Shown here one piece after another: positions 1 to 11,754 of a stretch of DNA of 30,065 nucleotides. Made by a program: the position numbers and the translations under genes. The stretch covers positions 5,104-35,168 of the forward strand of contig BRYA01001124.1 in NCBI GenBank assembly GCA_030267965.1, given 5' to 3'. Each line of letters starts with the position of its first letter. Within the stretch, counting starts at the first letter, position 1. The DNA comes from Triparma columacea (Eukaryota; Sar; Bolidophyceae; Parmales; Triparmaceae). Below the pieces are notes generated by a model. That model worked only from the letters and a program-made list of their open reading frames with translations. It was not told the DNA's origin and searched no databases.

Positions 1-2401
1 CCTCTTCATCCCGCTTGAAGGAATCCCTGAGTGTTGCTATTGCTCTTAGTCCTCTTGGTATTGTTCTGTTGACAACATTTACTGGAATGAGCCCCCCTGC
101 ATCAAAAAATTGGGTATATGTGAGTTTACACTGGTGAACACCATCTATGTCTTCAATGTTCTTTGCAGTAAAAATTCCACTAGTTTTTGCCCGCACAAGC
201 TTTCCAAGGTTTCCCCCATAGTCAACCCTCTCTTCAGCTGGGACAAATGCCACAGACATGTTGCCATCTAGGTGTCCCCTCTGCCACACAAACCTCAACA
301 CAAACTCTCTTTTGTGAAGAGGGAAGCGAAGTTTCTTGACTGTTGCAAACAGCTTCTCATTTATCCTTCCCTTGCCACCCTTCTTCATCTCCAGCCTTGC
401 AGGGGCCCCTTCCTCCCGGCTCATTACCATCCTCTCCCTGCTGCAGTACTCAAAGAACCAAGCAGCTGCTTCCTCGGCTGAGCAGTCGGCAACACACTTG
501 CCTCTTCCATAACCGAGTGTCTTTTCCCCTTTTTCCTGCTGCTTGTACATGATTTCCATCTTCACTCCCTCATAAGGTGACTTGAGAGGCCCCCACCCTC
601 CTTCCTCCTCCCCACCAAAGAGCTTCTCAAAACCCATTGGACCCTTTAAAGTTGCCCAACTCTTCCAGCTCGTTTTCTTCAAGCTCTTAGTTTTTCCTCC
701 TGCCTCCTCCCCACCAAAAAGCTCCTCCACCTCACCAAACACCTTCTTTTGGTCCTCCTCCAACTCAACGCCCTCCCTCATTCTCTCCACCAAGGCCCCC
801 CTGACCTCAGCATCGACTTCCTTCCTGTTCCTCCTGAACTTCTCCTGCAACCTGTTAGCCTGAAGTAGCTGATTCCTTGTAAGGTAGTCAATCGCTTTGT
901 CCATCAGTGTCTTTTGAAGGCCTTTGAAATGTAGATCAACTGTCTGAATGCGTGTCACCCTACAGACATTTGGAGCAATCTCATTGAAGAAGTAGACACC
1001 TGTAGTCTCTGCCAGCACAAATCCTTCCTTACTGAGGTCCTTGAAGCCTCCTCCTGGGTACTCTGTCAGCGGCACAAAACCTAGCATGTATGATGTCCGG
1101 CCATTCTCAAGTTTGACCTCCTTCCACACACACCAATTCTCAAATAGTCGATTTGTGGCGGTAGGGACCTTCACGCCAACATGACAGTGCATGCTTCTAG
1201 TTCCCTCGAAATCATTCCTGAAAGTCCATGGTAAGTTCCCATTATTTTTGAAGTGCTTCTCAGATAGTGCAAATGTGTCAAGCAGAAATTCCACTGCCAA
1301 TACACCCTTTGCTGACTTGTCCACAGTGACCCCATAGGCTCCCCACACCTTGTCCCCATCTCTCCACAGGAACTTGTCGATACCCTCCTTCAGTGTCCCC
1401 TTGACTCTCTTTCCCTTCTTGTAGAGTGCCTCCTCCAGCCCTGCAACACTTTCCAGCATGCTGTCCTCTTCCTCAGTAAGAGTTGGCACATTGGGCATCA
1501 CGAATTCTACAAAGTGCTTCTTCCTCCGCTCATCAATGACAGCAGGCTGTCTGAACTCATTCGTGACTTCATTGAGAATTCCCTTCAATGAGGTATAGGC
1601 AGACTTCGTGTCGCTTTTCCCGTCACTTTTGAAACTAGGGTGCGCACTTATGAAACTAGGGCGCGCACTCTTTGAGCTTTTGTTTGTGCTAATGCCAACT
1701 TCCGATTTTGTCCCTGTTACCCTCTCCTCTGCCTTAAGAGTTCCCACCATGGTGACTGCAGTTTGTCCAAACTCAAAATCAGTGAAGCTGAGCTTGCCCT
1801 TAATGACACCTCGCTTGATAGTCTTGGTATTTGTTGACGCTAGAATTTCAACAAGCATCGCAGTTGCTTCATCAGAAAGGTCGTCCTCATCAAGGGGTGC
1901 CAACTCCATAGTGTTCGTCGATTTGTCAGGAGATACGACTTTGACGTCGAGGAGAAATTCAACAAACGTATTTCCGCTGCCGTAGTGCTGCCAGTAGACG
2001 AGTCTGTGAATGACTCCATCCTTTTCCTCATACTCCTGGAGGGTCTTCCTTCGGAAGTTGCCCTGCTCACAATTGGTGAGGAGAAAGTCAATGATCTTGT
2101 CGCGCTCGTCGTGGAAGACACCAGCAAGCTCCATAACCTTCACATCGACGCCGGTAGAGTTGTCTATGAGGCCTTCAATGGCTCCTCGGTCATCCAGAAG
2201 CTTCACAAGTGTACCTTGTTCGGGTCCAAGAGCTGCGTAATCGATATCTACAGGACCGTGTATTGCAGAGGGGGTGTGATTTGGGCTGGAGAGGGGCTCA
2301 GAGTGATTTGGGCTGGAGAGGGGCTCAGAGGCGAGGTTGGTCTCGCCAGCATCATTCACGACTCCCGCTTGCTCGTCCTCCTGCTTGGGGCTAACTTTCA
2401 T
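1..2401 (-). CDS. Multi-domain START-like lipid-binding protein (C-terminus beyond left edge)
   Basis: One uninterrupted frame runs from ATG at 2401-2399 to the window edge, giving about 800 residues with no stop; the C-terminus is missing. Residues 615-800 read as a START-like (steroidogenic acute regulatory lipid-transfer) domain: an alpha-helical run ending in AAAWFFEYCSRERM, then beta strands around LHKREFVLRFVWQR, GNMSVAFVP and CKLTYTQFFDAGG, and the start of a C-terminal helix (NRTIPRGLRAIATL). A second, more divergent unit spans about 305-511, with the strand-like CRVTRIQTVDLHFKG, and a possible third lies at about 50-230. The family binds lipids or other hydrophobic ligands; the ligand here is unknown. 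No signal peptide is seen, so it is probably cytosolic. Two short in-frame tandem duplications lie within it. The ATG at 2401 is the first in frame, but an unseen 5' exon is possible. The START assignment is firm for the last domain and tentative for the others. Confidence 0.75.
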   Translation of the reverse strand, partial: MKVSPKQEDEQAGVVNDAGETNLASEPLSSPNHSEPLSSPNHTPSAIHGPVDIDYAALGPEQGTLVKLLDDRGAIEGLIDNSTGVDVKVMELAGVFHDERDKIIDFLLTNCEQGNFRRKTLQEYEEKDGVIHRLVYWQHYGSGNTFVEFLLDVKVVSPDKSTNTMELAPLDEDDLSDEATAMLVEILASTNTKTIKRGVIKGKLSFTDFEFGQTAVTMVGTLKAEERVTGTKSEVGISTNKSSKSARPSFISAHPSFKSDGKSDTKSAYTSLKGILNEVTNEFRQPAVIDERRKKHFVEFVMPNVPTLTEEEDSMLESVAGLEEALYKKGKRVKGTLKEGIDKFLWRDGDKVWGAYGVTVDKSAKGVLAVEFLLDTFALSEKHFKNNGNLPWTFRNDFEGTRSMHCHVGVKVPTATNRLFENWCVWKEVKLENGRTSYMLGFVPLTEYPGGGFKDLSKEGFVLAETTGVYFFNEIAPNVCRVTRIQTVDLHFKGLQKTLMDKAIDYLTRNQLLQANRLQEKFRRNRKEVDAEVRGALVERMREGVELEEDQKKVFGEVEELFGGEEAGGKTKSLKKTSWKSWATLKGPMGFEKLFGGEEEGGWGPLKSPYEGVKMEIMYKQQEKGEKTLGYGRGKCVADCSAEEAAAWFFEYCSRERMVMSREEGAPARLEMKKGGKGRINEKLFATVKKLRFPLHKREFVLRFVWQRGHLDGNMSVAFVPAEERVDYGGNLGKLVRAKTSGIFTAKNIEDIDGVHQCKLTYTQFFDAGGLIPVNVVNRTIPRGLRAIATLRDSFKRDEE
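1625..1666. repeat. Tandem 21-bp x2 repeat inside the START-like gene
   Basis: Two adjacent 21-bp copies (1625-1645 and 1646-1666) differ at two positions. They encode two seven-residue units of the type SARPSFI / SAHPSFK in a Ser/Lys-rich linker between the first and second START-like units. The array stays in frame. Confidence 0.85.
2276..2329. repeat. Perfect tandem 27-bp x2 repeat near the START-like N-terminus
   Basis: Two identical adjacent 27-bp copies (2276-2302 and 2303-2329) encode a duplicated nine-residue unit SEPLSSPNH at about residues 25-42. Perfect identity suggests a recent duplication in a disordered N-terminal tail. Confidence 0.9.
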
Positions 2402-3402
2402 GCTCAAGAGGGAGGGAAGGCTGAAAGGTGGAAGGGTAGTTTGGGGATAAGTGAGATGTTTTTTGAAACGGTATCGGTCGCGGCGAGATGATGAGGGGTA
2501 ACAACATTTGTCGCTAATTAATATACGGCGATTGACTCCAGTGCAGTCAACCAATTCCACCATCCTGGTCGAGGCACCAAGGTGGATTTGAGCTGAGCCT
2601 TGTATTTTTACGTTGCGGTCGTTTCTTTCTCAATTTACGTCTCATACTCCCCGAGCTTGGGTCTCCGTGCACATTCTTACCTTCAACGAAGCTTACAGGG
2701 GCTAATTCTGGGGGTTTACTTTGGCTGAGGACGGGAAGGGGCAAGGGGGGGGGGTGGTGAGTGATAAAGGGTGATAATATATTCGTCAAAAGATCGCAGT
2801 ATCCCGGGTGTAGGACAATGTCAGCCCGGGAGTGTAGCTAAAATCTCCGTTGGGAATCTCATGAAGATGAATAATCCCTGGATTCGGAATTTACTGGTTT
2901 CGGGGGAGATCTTCTGATATTTTAAATACGGCCGAATTTGTGTTTCTTCTGCATTAAACGCTCCAATACATAAACAATGGTCACTCGTCGTACGTCCTCA
3001 CCTCTAATTATTCGCTTTTCTTGGTTCTTTTCCAAAATTAAAAAATGTAACCCTCATTCGCCTTCGATCGGCATAGCGCTGAAACGCCATAAAAGCCGAT
3101 GTATTTTCTTTTCCCAACGACATTCAATCTTCAGCTTATCAACCGCCAAGGATCGCTTCTTCCCAAGGAAGGGGGAGGAGTGAACAGGATCGGGAACGAC
3201 GTGGCAGCGACCGAAGGAACAACACGGTAAGATGAGCGGCTTTCTGCCAACTTCGGGGTGTTCAGGACTTCTGCGTGGTGGGGGGCTTGACGGGCTGGCA
3301 GCAAGGATGAGGTTCGGAACACTAAGCTAAAGACTTCGACCCCTGCTGACAATTCTATTCGCTCCCTGCTCAAGACAGATTTTCACAAATATAACATTTA
3401 TT
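2402..3402. other. Intergenic kilobase: 3' region of coiled-coil gene and 5' region of START-like gene
   Basis: Both flanking genes are on the minus strand, so this should hold a 3' UTR and a promoter. I find no convincing gene. A possible minus-strand exon near 2691-2730 has a C-rich acceptor-like sequence before it and a GTAAG donor-like sequence after it, but its phase does not join cleanly to the ATG at 2401, so it could only be a 5' UTR exon. A 68-codon plus frame begins at 2977 with a good AACAATGG context but resembles nothing known to me. A G-run lies near 2745-2755. Confidence 0.5.
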
Positions 3403-6400
3403 TCAGAACTTTTTGGGGGGGCTTTTAGCCCTCATTGTCACGTTGTCTCCGTACTCTGCTCTCCTCGCGAATGGCAGCATAGATTTTGTTCTCTTTCCCC
3501 CCTCCGTTAGGCCTCTCTTCTCCATTGTTACTCTGTTGTCCGCCCAGTCAAACATCGGTTGCTTGACGTTTGCCGTCATGAGCATCTTCTCGGCATGGAA
3601 AAGCTCGATTGCCTCGCTCTCGTTGGTCCTAGCCACCTCGAGAATTCTGTCCAAGAAGGCTTGCAGCACCTGCGCTTTGCCCTGGTGCTCGATGAGCTTC
3701 TTGTTGGCGTTCTTTGCCATGACTTCTACCTGCCCCATGTTCTTGAGTGCTCGGACCTCCTCGCTGTACTCTCCAAGCTGGTCACCAAATAGTATCCTCT
3801 TCCCGAGGAACTTGGTGAGGATCTTAATCTGCTTTTTCTTTGCGGTCACGTAGGGAAGCAGGCTATCGTTGGCGTGTTTACCTTCCACTAGGTTTGGCGT
3901 TTTCTTGAGTCTAGGTGGATCGCCGGCCTTTCCTCTCTTCCCTCCCCTCCCCTCCCCACCTTGCCCCCCCCCCCCTTCGGTCTGGGGGACTTCTCCCCTT
4001 CCTCCCCCCTCTATTTCCTTCCCCCTTCCTATCGCGTAGCTGTCCCTGTTCATCATTACTCTCGTCTCGGCATCCGATGTGTTGAGTAGCATAGCTGAGA
4101 CCCCATAAGCCATGGGGTCAAAGCCTTCCCCTCCCTCCTCTTCCCTGGCCTCCCCAATTGTGACATCCATCCCCTCCTGGCTTGTGCATAGCTCGACCAC
4201 GCAGTCGCTTAGCCCGTTAAGACTGTTGAGCAGCTCATTTACAGCAAGCCTCTCTCTGTAAGCCTTCCTCTTGAGCTGCTTGAGCTTTTCGATGACCTCC
4301 TCCTTGCTTATCCCGTCATCGTTAACTGCCGCCTGCACGACGACTGCGTCCTCCTTTTCCCGCTCCTTCATTTCTTCGTCCTTCTTCTCGATTTGCAGTC
4401 TCAGCTTTTGAATTTGCAATCTGAGCTTCTCGGCGTTCTTTTCGCTCCTCATCAAGTCGCCCTCGACTTCCACGCATCTAAGGTCCACCTCCCTAAAGGC
4501 TTTTCCAGCATGGTCCTTCTCGTCCGCCATTGCCTTGATAAGCCACGACTTGGTATGCTTCAATATCTCAACCTTTTGCTTCATGGGCCAAGGGTCGAGG
4601 TCGAATTCCAGGTCAACTGAACCCCCACTCAGGTAGAGATCAGTTCTCCAGCCGTCGTAGTCCTCCAGTTGCTTTCTCAGCTTGCCGATCTTTTCCATGA
4701 GCTCCCTCAGCTTCTTCAAGGCCATTTTGTTTCCCGCGTCTGCCATAGGTTTGAGGTCCGTCTGTTCTCTCATCAAGTTTCTAATGACGTTAACCTTCTG
4801 GCTCATCTCAATGTCCATCCCGAACTCTCGCTCTTCCGATTGCTTCATGTCCAACGCCTTTGCATTTGCCTTTTCCTTCTCGACCTCTGCGAGCAGGCGG
4901 TTCCTCTCCTCCTCGGCCTCCCTCCTAACTTTGTCGATCTCCGCCTGGGCGTTCGCCAGAAGTTCATCCTTCTCTTTCATTTCCTTACGTGCGTGGGCGT
5001 CGTGGCCGATGCCTTTGATCTTGCTCATGAGCGTCATTCTTTTGTTTTTGAGTACCTCTGCTTCCTTGGCCTCGGCCAGCTCCATGCTTTTCGATTCTGC
5101 TGCCTTGAGCTTCTCCTCCATTTCAAGTTCTAATTTATGCTCCGCCTCGAGCTTTCTCTGCATATCCTTCTCCATTTTATGCTCTTCGTCCTTCAGCCTC
5201 CTTTCCTGATCTTTCAGCATGGCATCAATTTTTGCTTCCTGCTCAAGCCTCTGGTTCTCAAGCGCATCTTTCATGGCGAGCCTTTCCTCTTCAAGCATTT
5301 TCATTTCCTTTTGCATCACTTCCTCTAGCTTGTGTTTATCCTCCTCCTCTTGCGCTGTGAGCTGGGCGCGAAGCTTCTGTTCCATCTCAAGTCTCCTTGC
5401 TTCGGCCTCCTCCTCCAACTTCTTTTCTCTTTCCCTCATCTCTGCGTCCATGTCTTCCCTAAGTTTTGCCGCTTCTTCTTCCATTCTTGCCTTAAGATTG
5501 GCTGCCTGATCAGCAGCCAGCGCGGCGGCCTGTCCTTCCAGTGTTTTCTCTGCTATCACATTTTCCTCCTCCCCCTTCTCCTCCCCTACCCCCTTCTCCT
5601 CCCCCACCCCCTTCCCCCCAAGGGCACCGAACAACCCCCCAGCCCCCGTTGGCTTCTTCTTCGCCCCTCCGAACATCCCCGCTAGCCCCCCTCCACTTTG
5701 AGCTCCCCCTCCTAGTTTAACCATGTTGAGCACCTTCCTGGCCTTGCTTTTCAGGTTCTTCCTATTCTCGAGTTGCGTGATCATGTCGGAAACTCCACTT
5801 CCCATGGACTTGGATGAGGTGCGTTTGAGCGTGTCTTCGAGCTGCGATGGGTAAATTAGTTGGTTGGTTAGTGTTAAATAGTGCGACTACGGTTGAATAT
5901 ACACTATCGCCTCTAGTATGCATTTTGCCCTTTCGTCTCCCTCTCACCTTGCCGCAAATCTCTTCCAAGTCTGCAACCTTCCGCTTAAGCTCTGCAACTT
6001 CCTGGACTGACTCGGAGGAACGCCTGTTTGCGCTCTCGTACATTTCGTTCATGCTGTGGAGCTCCTGTTCAAGCTCCTTGATCCTGGTCTTTAACCTCAC
6101 GTTGTCCTCCCTCGTCTCTGCGACAAGCTGTTCCAGCATTTCCCCCCCTTCCCCTTCCCCTTTCCCTTCCACTCTCCCCTCCTCACTGTTACGAATAGCC
6201 TCTTCAAGCTCGGCCACCTTTGCCCTCAATATGTTTGCCTCTTCCTCTGCCATGACTCTTGCCTCCATTTCCATCTTTCCCTTAACCCCATATATAATCT
6301 CCTCCACAACCTCAATTGTCCCCTCTTGCACTTCTTCCTCCATAACTTCTGCATTAATGACCATCGAAGGAGTCTCAATAATCTCAGCCTCGCCGTCCTG

Positions 6401-9163
6401 TGACGCACCCGCGATGCGATTCCGCTCCTCCTTCAGTTCGCTTTTCAGCAACTCGTTCTCTTTTTCGAGGTCGTCCAGCCTCGACTGCGTGTAAAGGATG
6501 TGTTTCTCCTTTTCCGCGATTTGTTCGACAAGCTGCTTCTCAAGGTCGCTTCTTGCTGCCTTTAGGGCGATGTCGCGCTCCGTTAATAAGGCCTTCATCT
6601 CCTCGTCCTCAGCGAGCTTGTCAGAATAGTAAGCTGCGGCGATGAGGTTGGGTTTAGCTAGATTTACTGATTATGTGCTCGCATATTCTGTTCTCGCTTA
6701 TTGTCATTGTCTCCTGCTCTCACCTTCGTTGTCCTCCATTATTTTGTTCTCTTCCCTGACTTTGTCGATCTCCGACTGCATTTGCTCCTTGTTCCTCGCC
6801 ATTTCCTCCTCAAGGTCTTTGTACTCAAGCTCGTATCTCTTCACGGCCTCCTTCATTTCCAGTTTGAGCCTGGCTATCTCCCTCTCTAGCTCCCCGACTG
6901 CTACCATTTCGTTGCCTTTCACATTTTTTCCCTGCTCCGACTGCTGCTGCTGCTGCTGCTGCTCTTCCAGTCGTTCTTGCTGCTGCTTCGCTCCTGACTG
7001 TAAAGCTGCGATGTGGCCCTTGAGATCGTCCTGCATCGTGCGGAGCGCAACGTTATCTTGCTTGAGATTTTCGATTTCGTCTTCTTTCATCTGCAATGCT
7101 GCAGCGTGCTCCTCGGCGCGCTCTTCGGTGGCCTTCAGGAATTCCTCCTTCGCGTCCTTCTGCTCGTTGTGCACATAATCTTTGCGAAGCTGCTCGTATG
7201 CTTGAACCAACTTCTGGTAGTCCTTCTGAAGGTCGTTGTATAGAGACCTGGGATGGGAGCCACAAGTGTATGTGTGTGTGTGTGTTTGTGTTAGTAGTGT
7301 GGAGTGTAAAAGTTGGTGCGGCAAATTCCTTCACTCACCTTGCATTCTCTGCCATTTCCTTCATGGTGTCAAACTCTGAGACGGCCTTGTGCCGAAGGTT
7401 ATTGGCTGTATTGAGCTCTCTGCGGTAGCTTTCGTTGCGGTCCGCGATCTCCTGCCGAAAGGCCTCTTCCCGAACCTCGTTTTCGTTATTTAACTTCTCC
7501 AAGGCGGTGATCTTTTCGGTGGCTTTTTTGTGCTTCGTCTCCATTGCCTCCAGGGCCTTGGCAGCCTTTTTCTGGGAGACCTGAAGCTTGAAGATTCTGT
7601 GACGACCGGGAGGTTAGCTTTTGTGACGGACGAGGCCTCTTTTTTACGTTTCGGTTGACTCTGACTTGATGCTCACCTAGCCGTAGCCCGCTGCCTCTGC
7701 TCGGCTTCGACCTTCCTGACTTCTTCTTCGCTCTTGCCCTTGGTGTCGTTGTGCTGCTTCTTTTCTTCTTCGAGCATATTCCTTAGAGTTTCCTTGTGCG
7801 ACATGTGTAGTTGCTTGTCCTCTCTCTCAATTTTGAGTTCGTCTTCTAGTTCTGCAATCCTGTCAGCGAATACTTTATCGTTGTTCCCTCTGGCTGCAAG
7901 TTCAAGCTCGGCCCTGTGCAAGGCGAGATTAGTGCTTTCTTTCTCAGCCTCCATTCTCTCAATCTTCTCGTGGGCCATTAGGAGCCTCTGCGGGCGGGGG
8001 AGTTGAAGGGGTGGGTGGGAGGGGGGAGAGGGGGGGAAAGGGGGATCAGGGGGGGGGGCGAGGAGCGAAAAGTCAAGGAAAGCCACGGCCCCCATAATAA
8101 CGCGGAGTTTCTCGCACCTGCTCAGCGTCACTTTCGAACCACATCGTCCGCCCTGTGTAAGGGTCCAAGGGGTGCTCTATGATGGTGCCTTCCGACTCAA
8201 GTTCCGGGGCAGCCTCGAACCTGCTCTTGCGTGCTTCTGGTTCCTTGCCCTGCGAGTCCCCGTACTCGGGGCTAGCGTTGTGCATGAATATCGAGGGATA
8301 AACAGACTTACGGAGGAGCTGGAGGACGGGGAGCTCTCGGCCACTCTCTTCGATCACCGCGTCGAGAACCTGGCAAGCGAGGGCTACCATCTCCTTCCTG
8401 GGGTCCGACCTTTCCTCCAGCCCCTGGGGTGAGGAGGGCCGACCGTCCTTGCCAAACTGCGCAATCGAAGGTTAGTGTTATTTCTTACTTGTCAGTGGGT
8501 AACAACGAAGCAATCATCTTCGTCTTGTCCGAATTCATTCTGCCATTCTGCCATTCTCACCTCCTGTGTATCTGCGAGGCGGAGAGTCGCCTCCTTCGCC
8601 GTCATCCTCGACAGCATTTCCATTCCAAAGGGAGTCACAGTTTTCGTGTCGCTCCCGGTGTCGAAGGACGCCAGCCACTTGTCTACGAAGTACCTTGAGT
8701 GCTTCATGGCACTGTCGGAGTTGGGCTCATCATACTTTAGGCTGATGCCGTGGATCATACGACGACCGAGCTTGAGGGCGACCTTATCCCTTGTGTTCAT
8801 TGGGATGTGCAAAGGGTCAGACGGGTGGGGGGAGGAGGACAGCACTGATTGGGATGAGGATGCCGCGAGGCGGTTAGGGTGCCCTTCTCTGTGAGGAGAA
8901 GGTGAACGCGATTTACGACGGGATCGCGATCCGGGCCTCCCCGAGCTGTAATGTAATGTATTTTGCGCCTTGGAACCTGACGAAGTGGGGGCAGTTGTTG
9001 GCCTTGGCCCAACTTGGATTGCCGAGATGGATAGACCAGAAGGCTTTGGATTTTGAGGCCCTTTGGGCGGAGGGTTGACTTTGCGATCCAAAGCCCGAAG
9101 TGAAACATGAACCACCGGCTCGGGAAGGAACGCTGTAGACGAAGAGTCGCTTGACTCGTCCAT
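3403..9163 (-). CDS. Large coiled-coil protein, seven exons, about 1719 aa
   Basis: Exons by hand: 8561-9163, 8118-8456, 7677-7987, 7339-7596, 6724-7247, 5948-6633 and 3403-5841. All joins are GT-AG with matching phase, and the total of 5160 nt is a multiple of three. Residues 1-120 are Ser/Pro-rich and probably disordered. Residues 120-314 may fold (segments such as YFVDKWLASFDTGSD and PVLQLLRKSVYPSIF). From about 320 to 905 the sequence is Glu/Lys/Arg/Gln-rich heptad coiled coil with a polyglutamine patch. Residues near 930-985 are Gly/Lys-rich, another very charged coiled coil runs to about 1200, and mixed helical sequence follows, ending in SPPKKF. No signal peptide, membrane segment or enzymatic motif is visible. 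It may be cytoskeletal, centrosomal or a tether, but I do not recognise the family. The start codon has no in-frame competitor within exon 1. Confidence 0.8.
6941..6963. repeat. CTG/CAG trinucleotide run coding for polyglutamine
   Basis: A CTG run on the plus strand reads as CAG codons in exon 5 of the minus-strand coiled-coil gene. It gives seven consecutive glutamines in a Gln/Glu-rich segment and is a likely site of length polymorphism. Confidence 0.9.
7271..7284. repeat. TG dinucleotide microsatellite in an intron
   Basis: A TG run lies in intron 7248-7338 of the coiled-coil gene. On the sense strand it is a CA run upstream of the 3' splice site. Confidence 0.8.
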
Positions 9164-9325
9164 GAGGTGGGTTAGAAGAAAAATGATGGAGGCGGGTTGA
9201 GAGAGACGGATCTAGGGACAGAATATTTTCAGATGTAGATCAAGGATTTCCTAGGACTAAGTTGTTTAGTAAGCCCCCCCGTCGGGTCTCTAGACATTTG
9301 CTGTTGCTAGATACTTGTCATTAAA

Positions 9326-11754
9326 TTAATCCCCTTTCCCTACGCCCCTACTGCCCCCGTTTAACCCCACCCCAAGGAAGTCCACACCACCGTCACGAAG
9401 TTGGAGTTTGAGCCGGTCAATCACCCGGTTCTTCTCGCCCAACATTCTCTTCCCGTCTTCTATCGCCTTGTCCCTCTCCGCGATTGCAGTCTTCTTCTCA
9501 GCGATAGCGTCCGCGATCACCTTGTCCTTTTCCGTGACCAGAGCCCGAAGCTCAGCCACCGCGTCCTTGTTCTTTACTTCGTCGTCGCTATTGTCGTCGC
9601 TCGCTTCCTCTTTTTCGTCCACCGTTTCCAACCCCTCGACCCGCTCGAGCATCACCTTCCGTAATTTTTGCGATGTCACTTTTTTCAGTTTTCTGTCCAG
9701 TGCGTCAAGTGTAGGCCTCTTGTCAACTTCTCGCTTTAGCTTCTTGAGGTGTTCCTCAACTCCTACAGAGGTGAATCCTGCGTCCCTGTAGTAGCGGATT
9801 TTTTCGAGGCTCTTTGTGAAGAAGCTATCCAGCGAGTGACCATGGAAAGGACCGCAGCCCTTCGGCAGCTTCTTGTCTCCCCTCCCAAGGATCTCGCCAG
9901 AGCTCGTTAAACTAAGCAGCCACTTCTCCACGGCGCTCTGATTGAGGTAACTTGGATGACAAATCAGCCAATGAAATGCTCTCTGCTGGTCTTTCGTTTC
10001 AGCATCGTATATCAGCTGACTCGCCTCAAAGCACCACATAATGTGTTCAGGCCCAGTCTGCTTGCTCTTAAAAAAAGACCATCGCTTGGAACTTGTTGCA
10101 CTGGCGAGGAATATAATTGCTCCAAGTAAAGTGACGCCCAATGAAGCGAGGAACATCTGTCTCACGGTTTTTCCCTCCATCGACTCTCCCTCCATCGACT
10201 CTCCCTCCATCGACTCTCCCTCCACCTCCATGTTTGCCAACCCCTCGTCAGCGATGACATCCGAAAACTTACTCGTTGCGAAGAAAATAATTCCGGTGAA
10301 AGATAGTAACCTGTAGATGATCATAGAGGAGTAGTACCTGCCGCCAAAGAAAAAATCTGTTCGAAGTGCAGTCCATGGGGCCAAGCTCATCATCAAATAG
10401 AAGCCAAGGTGGATACCAGATGATATACTATGTATCGCATGGCCACCTGTTTGCTCAAAATGACTCAAGATTTGTCCGCGGCTTCCCATAGCTACCAAAA
10501 ATACCAAGAACTCGCAGATCATGGCGAGAGGAACGTTGCTCCATTGGAAAACAGCGAGGACTGCAGAGAAAGTCAGCAGTGCGCATCCAAGATATCCTCC
10601 GTAGAAAAGAAACAATCCTAGTTGTAGGCTAGCCTTCCTACGAAAATCTGTTGGGATGAACCCAAGAAAGGGGTGCGAGTAGGGTCCGCGCCTCTGCTCG
10701 CTCTATGTGCGTATAATAGGTATAACAATTGTGTGTGTGAGCGCGGTAGGAGGAGGGGGAAAAAAAAGGAACAAGATGAGGAACCACGACGACACTTTAG
10801 AATCGCCTTCTACTCTCTCACTCACCATCCTCCCCCTCTCCTGCATCATGGAATTGTCTGTCATGATAAATGCTGCACTTGCCAAACTAGACAGTATGGA
10901 TGACATGATTGTCAACGAAACGTCCTTGGTGTGATAAATCACATAAAGCTGTAGCACCGTCTCTGGCACGACCTCGCATAAAAGCTCGCCGAGCCTTACA
11001 ACGAGGAAGACAACAAATGGGGACAACAAATCATCCTCACCAATTGGCACTCCTCGCCAATGGTTAATGCCGTGCACAAGTGGGTTCAACTGTAGTGACG
11101 CGACAACCACCGCAGTCGTTTTCGCACTTTTGGACTTTTTCCGATTAGCAATCCACGCCACAATCATGTTAATTAGCGTTGACAAGGCCAGAATCCCGAA
11201 GCTTACGAAGAAGTATTTCCTCTTGCTTTCTCCTCCATCCCAATACTCCTTCAAAACTAAGCAGTCGGTGGCTAAGTCTGCATACGTAAGGATGAGCGAG
11301 AACGACACCTTGGCCCCAAGTCCAATCCTCGACAGCTTCATCGCAGGCTTGATCTCGACAGCCACGGCCTGCAAAACCTCAGTGGTCAGTTGGGATCCAT
11401 CCGGCAGAGTTTCCGCACAGAATTCCGCAACTTCGTTCTCCAGGTTCTCGTTGCATCTCTTGACGATGTCCACAAAGACCTTGGCCAGACCCGTGTAGTT
11501 CTCCTTGACTACGGAATTGAGCATCCTAATCGAAACTGGTTCGATGATGGTGATCGAAGCGAATGGCGATAAGGGTGAGGATGCACTCGTCGCACTTCGC
11601 TACAAAAATCAACAAACCCTGACTCACCTCGAGCGTTGGCGGCCCTGTCTCCAGTATTGAAAATGTCTCCATCTATGTTCAGGCTGTTCCTACGAAAATC
11701 CCTCGTCATCTCCTTTTTTGCGGTGTGCTCGTCGGAGACTTCCGTCCGCCCCAT
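9326..11754 (-). CDS. XK-like multi-pass membrane protein with coiled-coil tail, three exons, about 711 aa
   Basis: Exons: 11628-11754, 10822-11508 and 9326-10647 (2136 nt). At the second donor the sequence offers two overlapping GTGAG sites; only the inner one (exon ending 10822) keeps phase with exon 3. Residues 108-400 hold six or more hydrophobic segments. The segment containing ADLATD (119-124) and the helix VPETVLQLYVIY (223-234) resemble the XK/XKR family, whose members include phospholipid scramblases. An amphipathic cytosolic N-terminus precedes it. After a GESME-repeat loop and another membrane segment near residue 425, the C-terminal 250 residues are charged and coiled-coil. There is no signal peptide. 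It diverges from the neighbouring composite receptor, which carries the same type of core, so the two may be related by duplication. Scramblase activity is not shown; the caspase-site features of animal XKR8 cannot be judged here. Confidence 0.7.
10173..10217. repeat. 15-bp x3 tandem repeat coding GESME units
   Basis: Three perfect 15-bp copies plus a partial one lie in exon 3 of the XK-like gene. They encode repeated GESME pentapeptides in an acidic loop between membrane segments. Confidence 0.9.

Noticed and set aside
272..863. Overlapping plus-strand frames near the left edge
   Set aside because: They are antisense to the START-like C-terminal domain, which is continuous and recognisable on the minus strand.
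2977..3183. 68-codon plus-strand frame with a good start context
   Set aside because: It has no homology I recognise, basic random-looking composition and no support from neighbours; noted only in the intergenic entry.
4682..7178. Several plus-strand open frames of 100-180 codons, Ser/Phe/Leu-rich
   Set aside because: They are antisense to Glu/Lys-rich coiled-coil codons, which naturally give Ser/Phe/Leu-rich stop-poor frames.
10613..10615. Apparent TTG start for the long frame of the XK-like gene
   Set aside because: The frame is the interior of exon 3; splice sites join it in phase to exon 2, so this is not a start.
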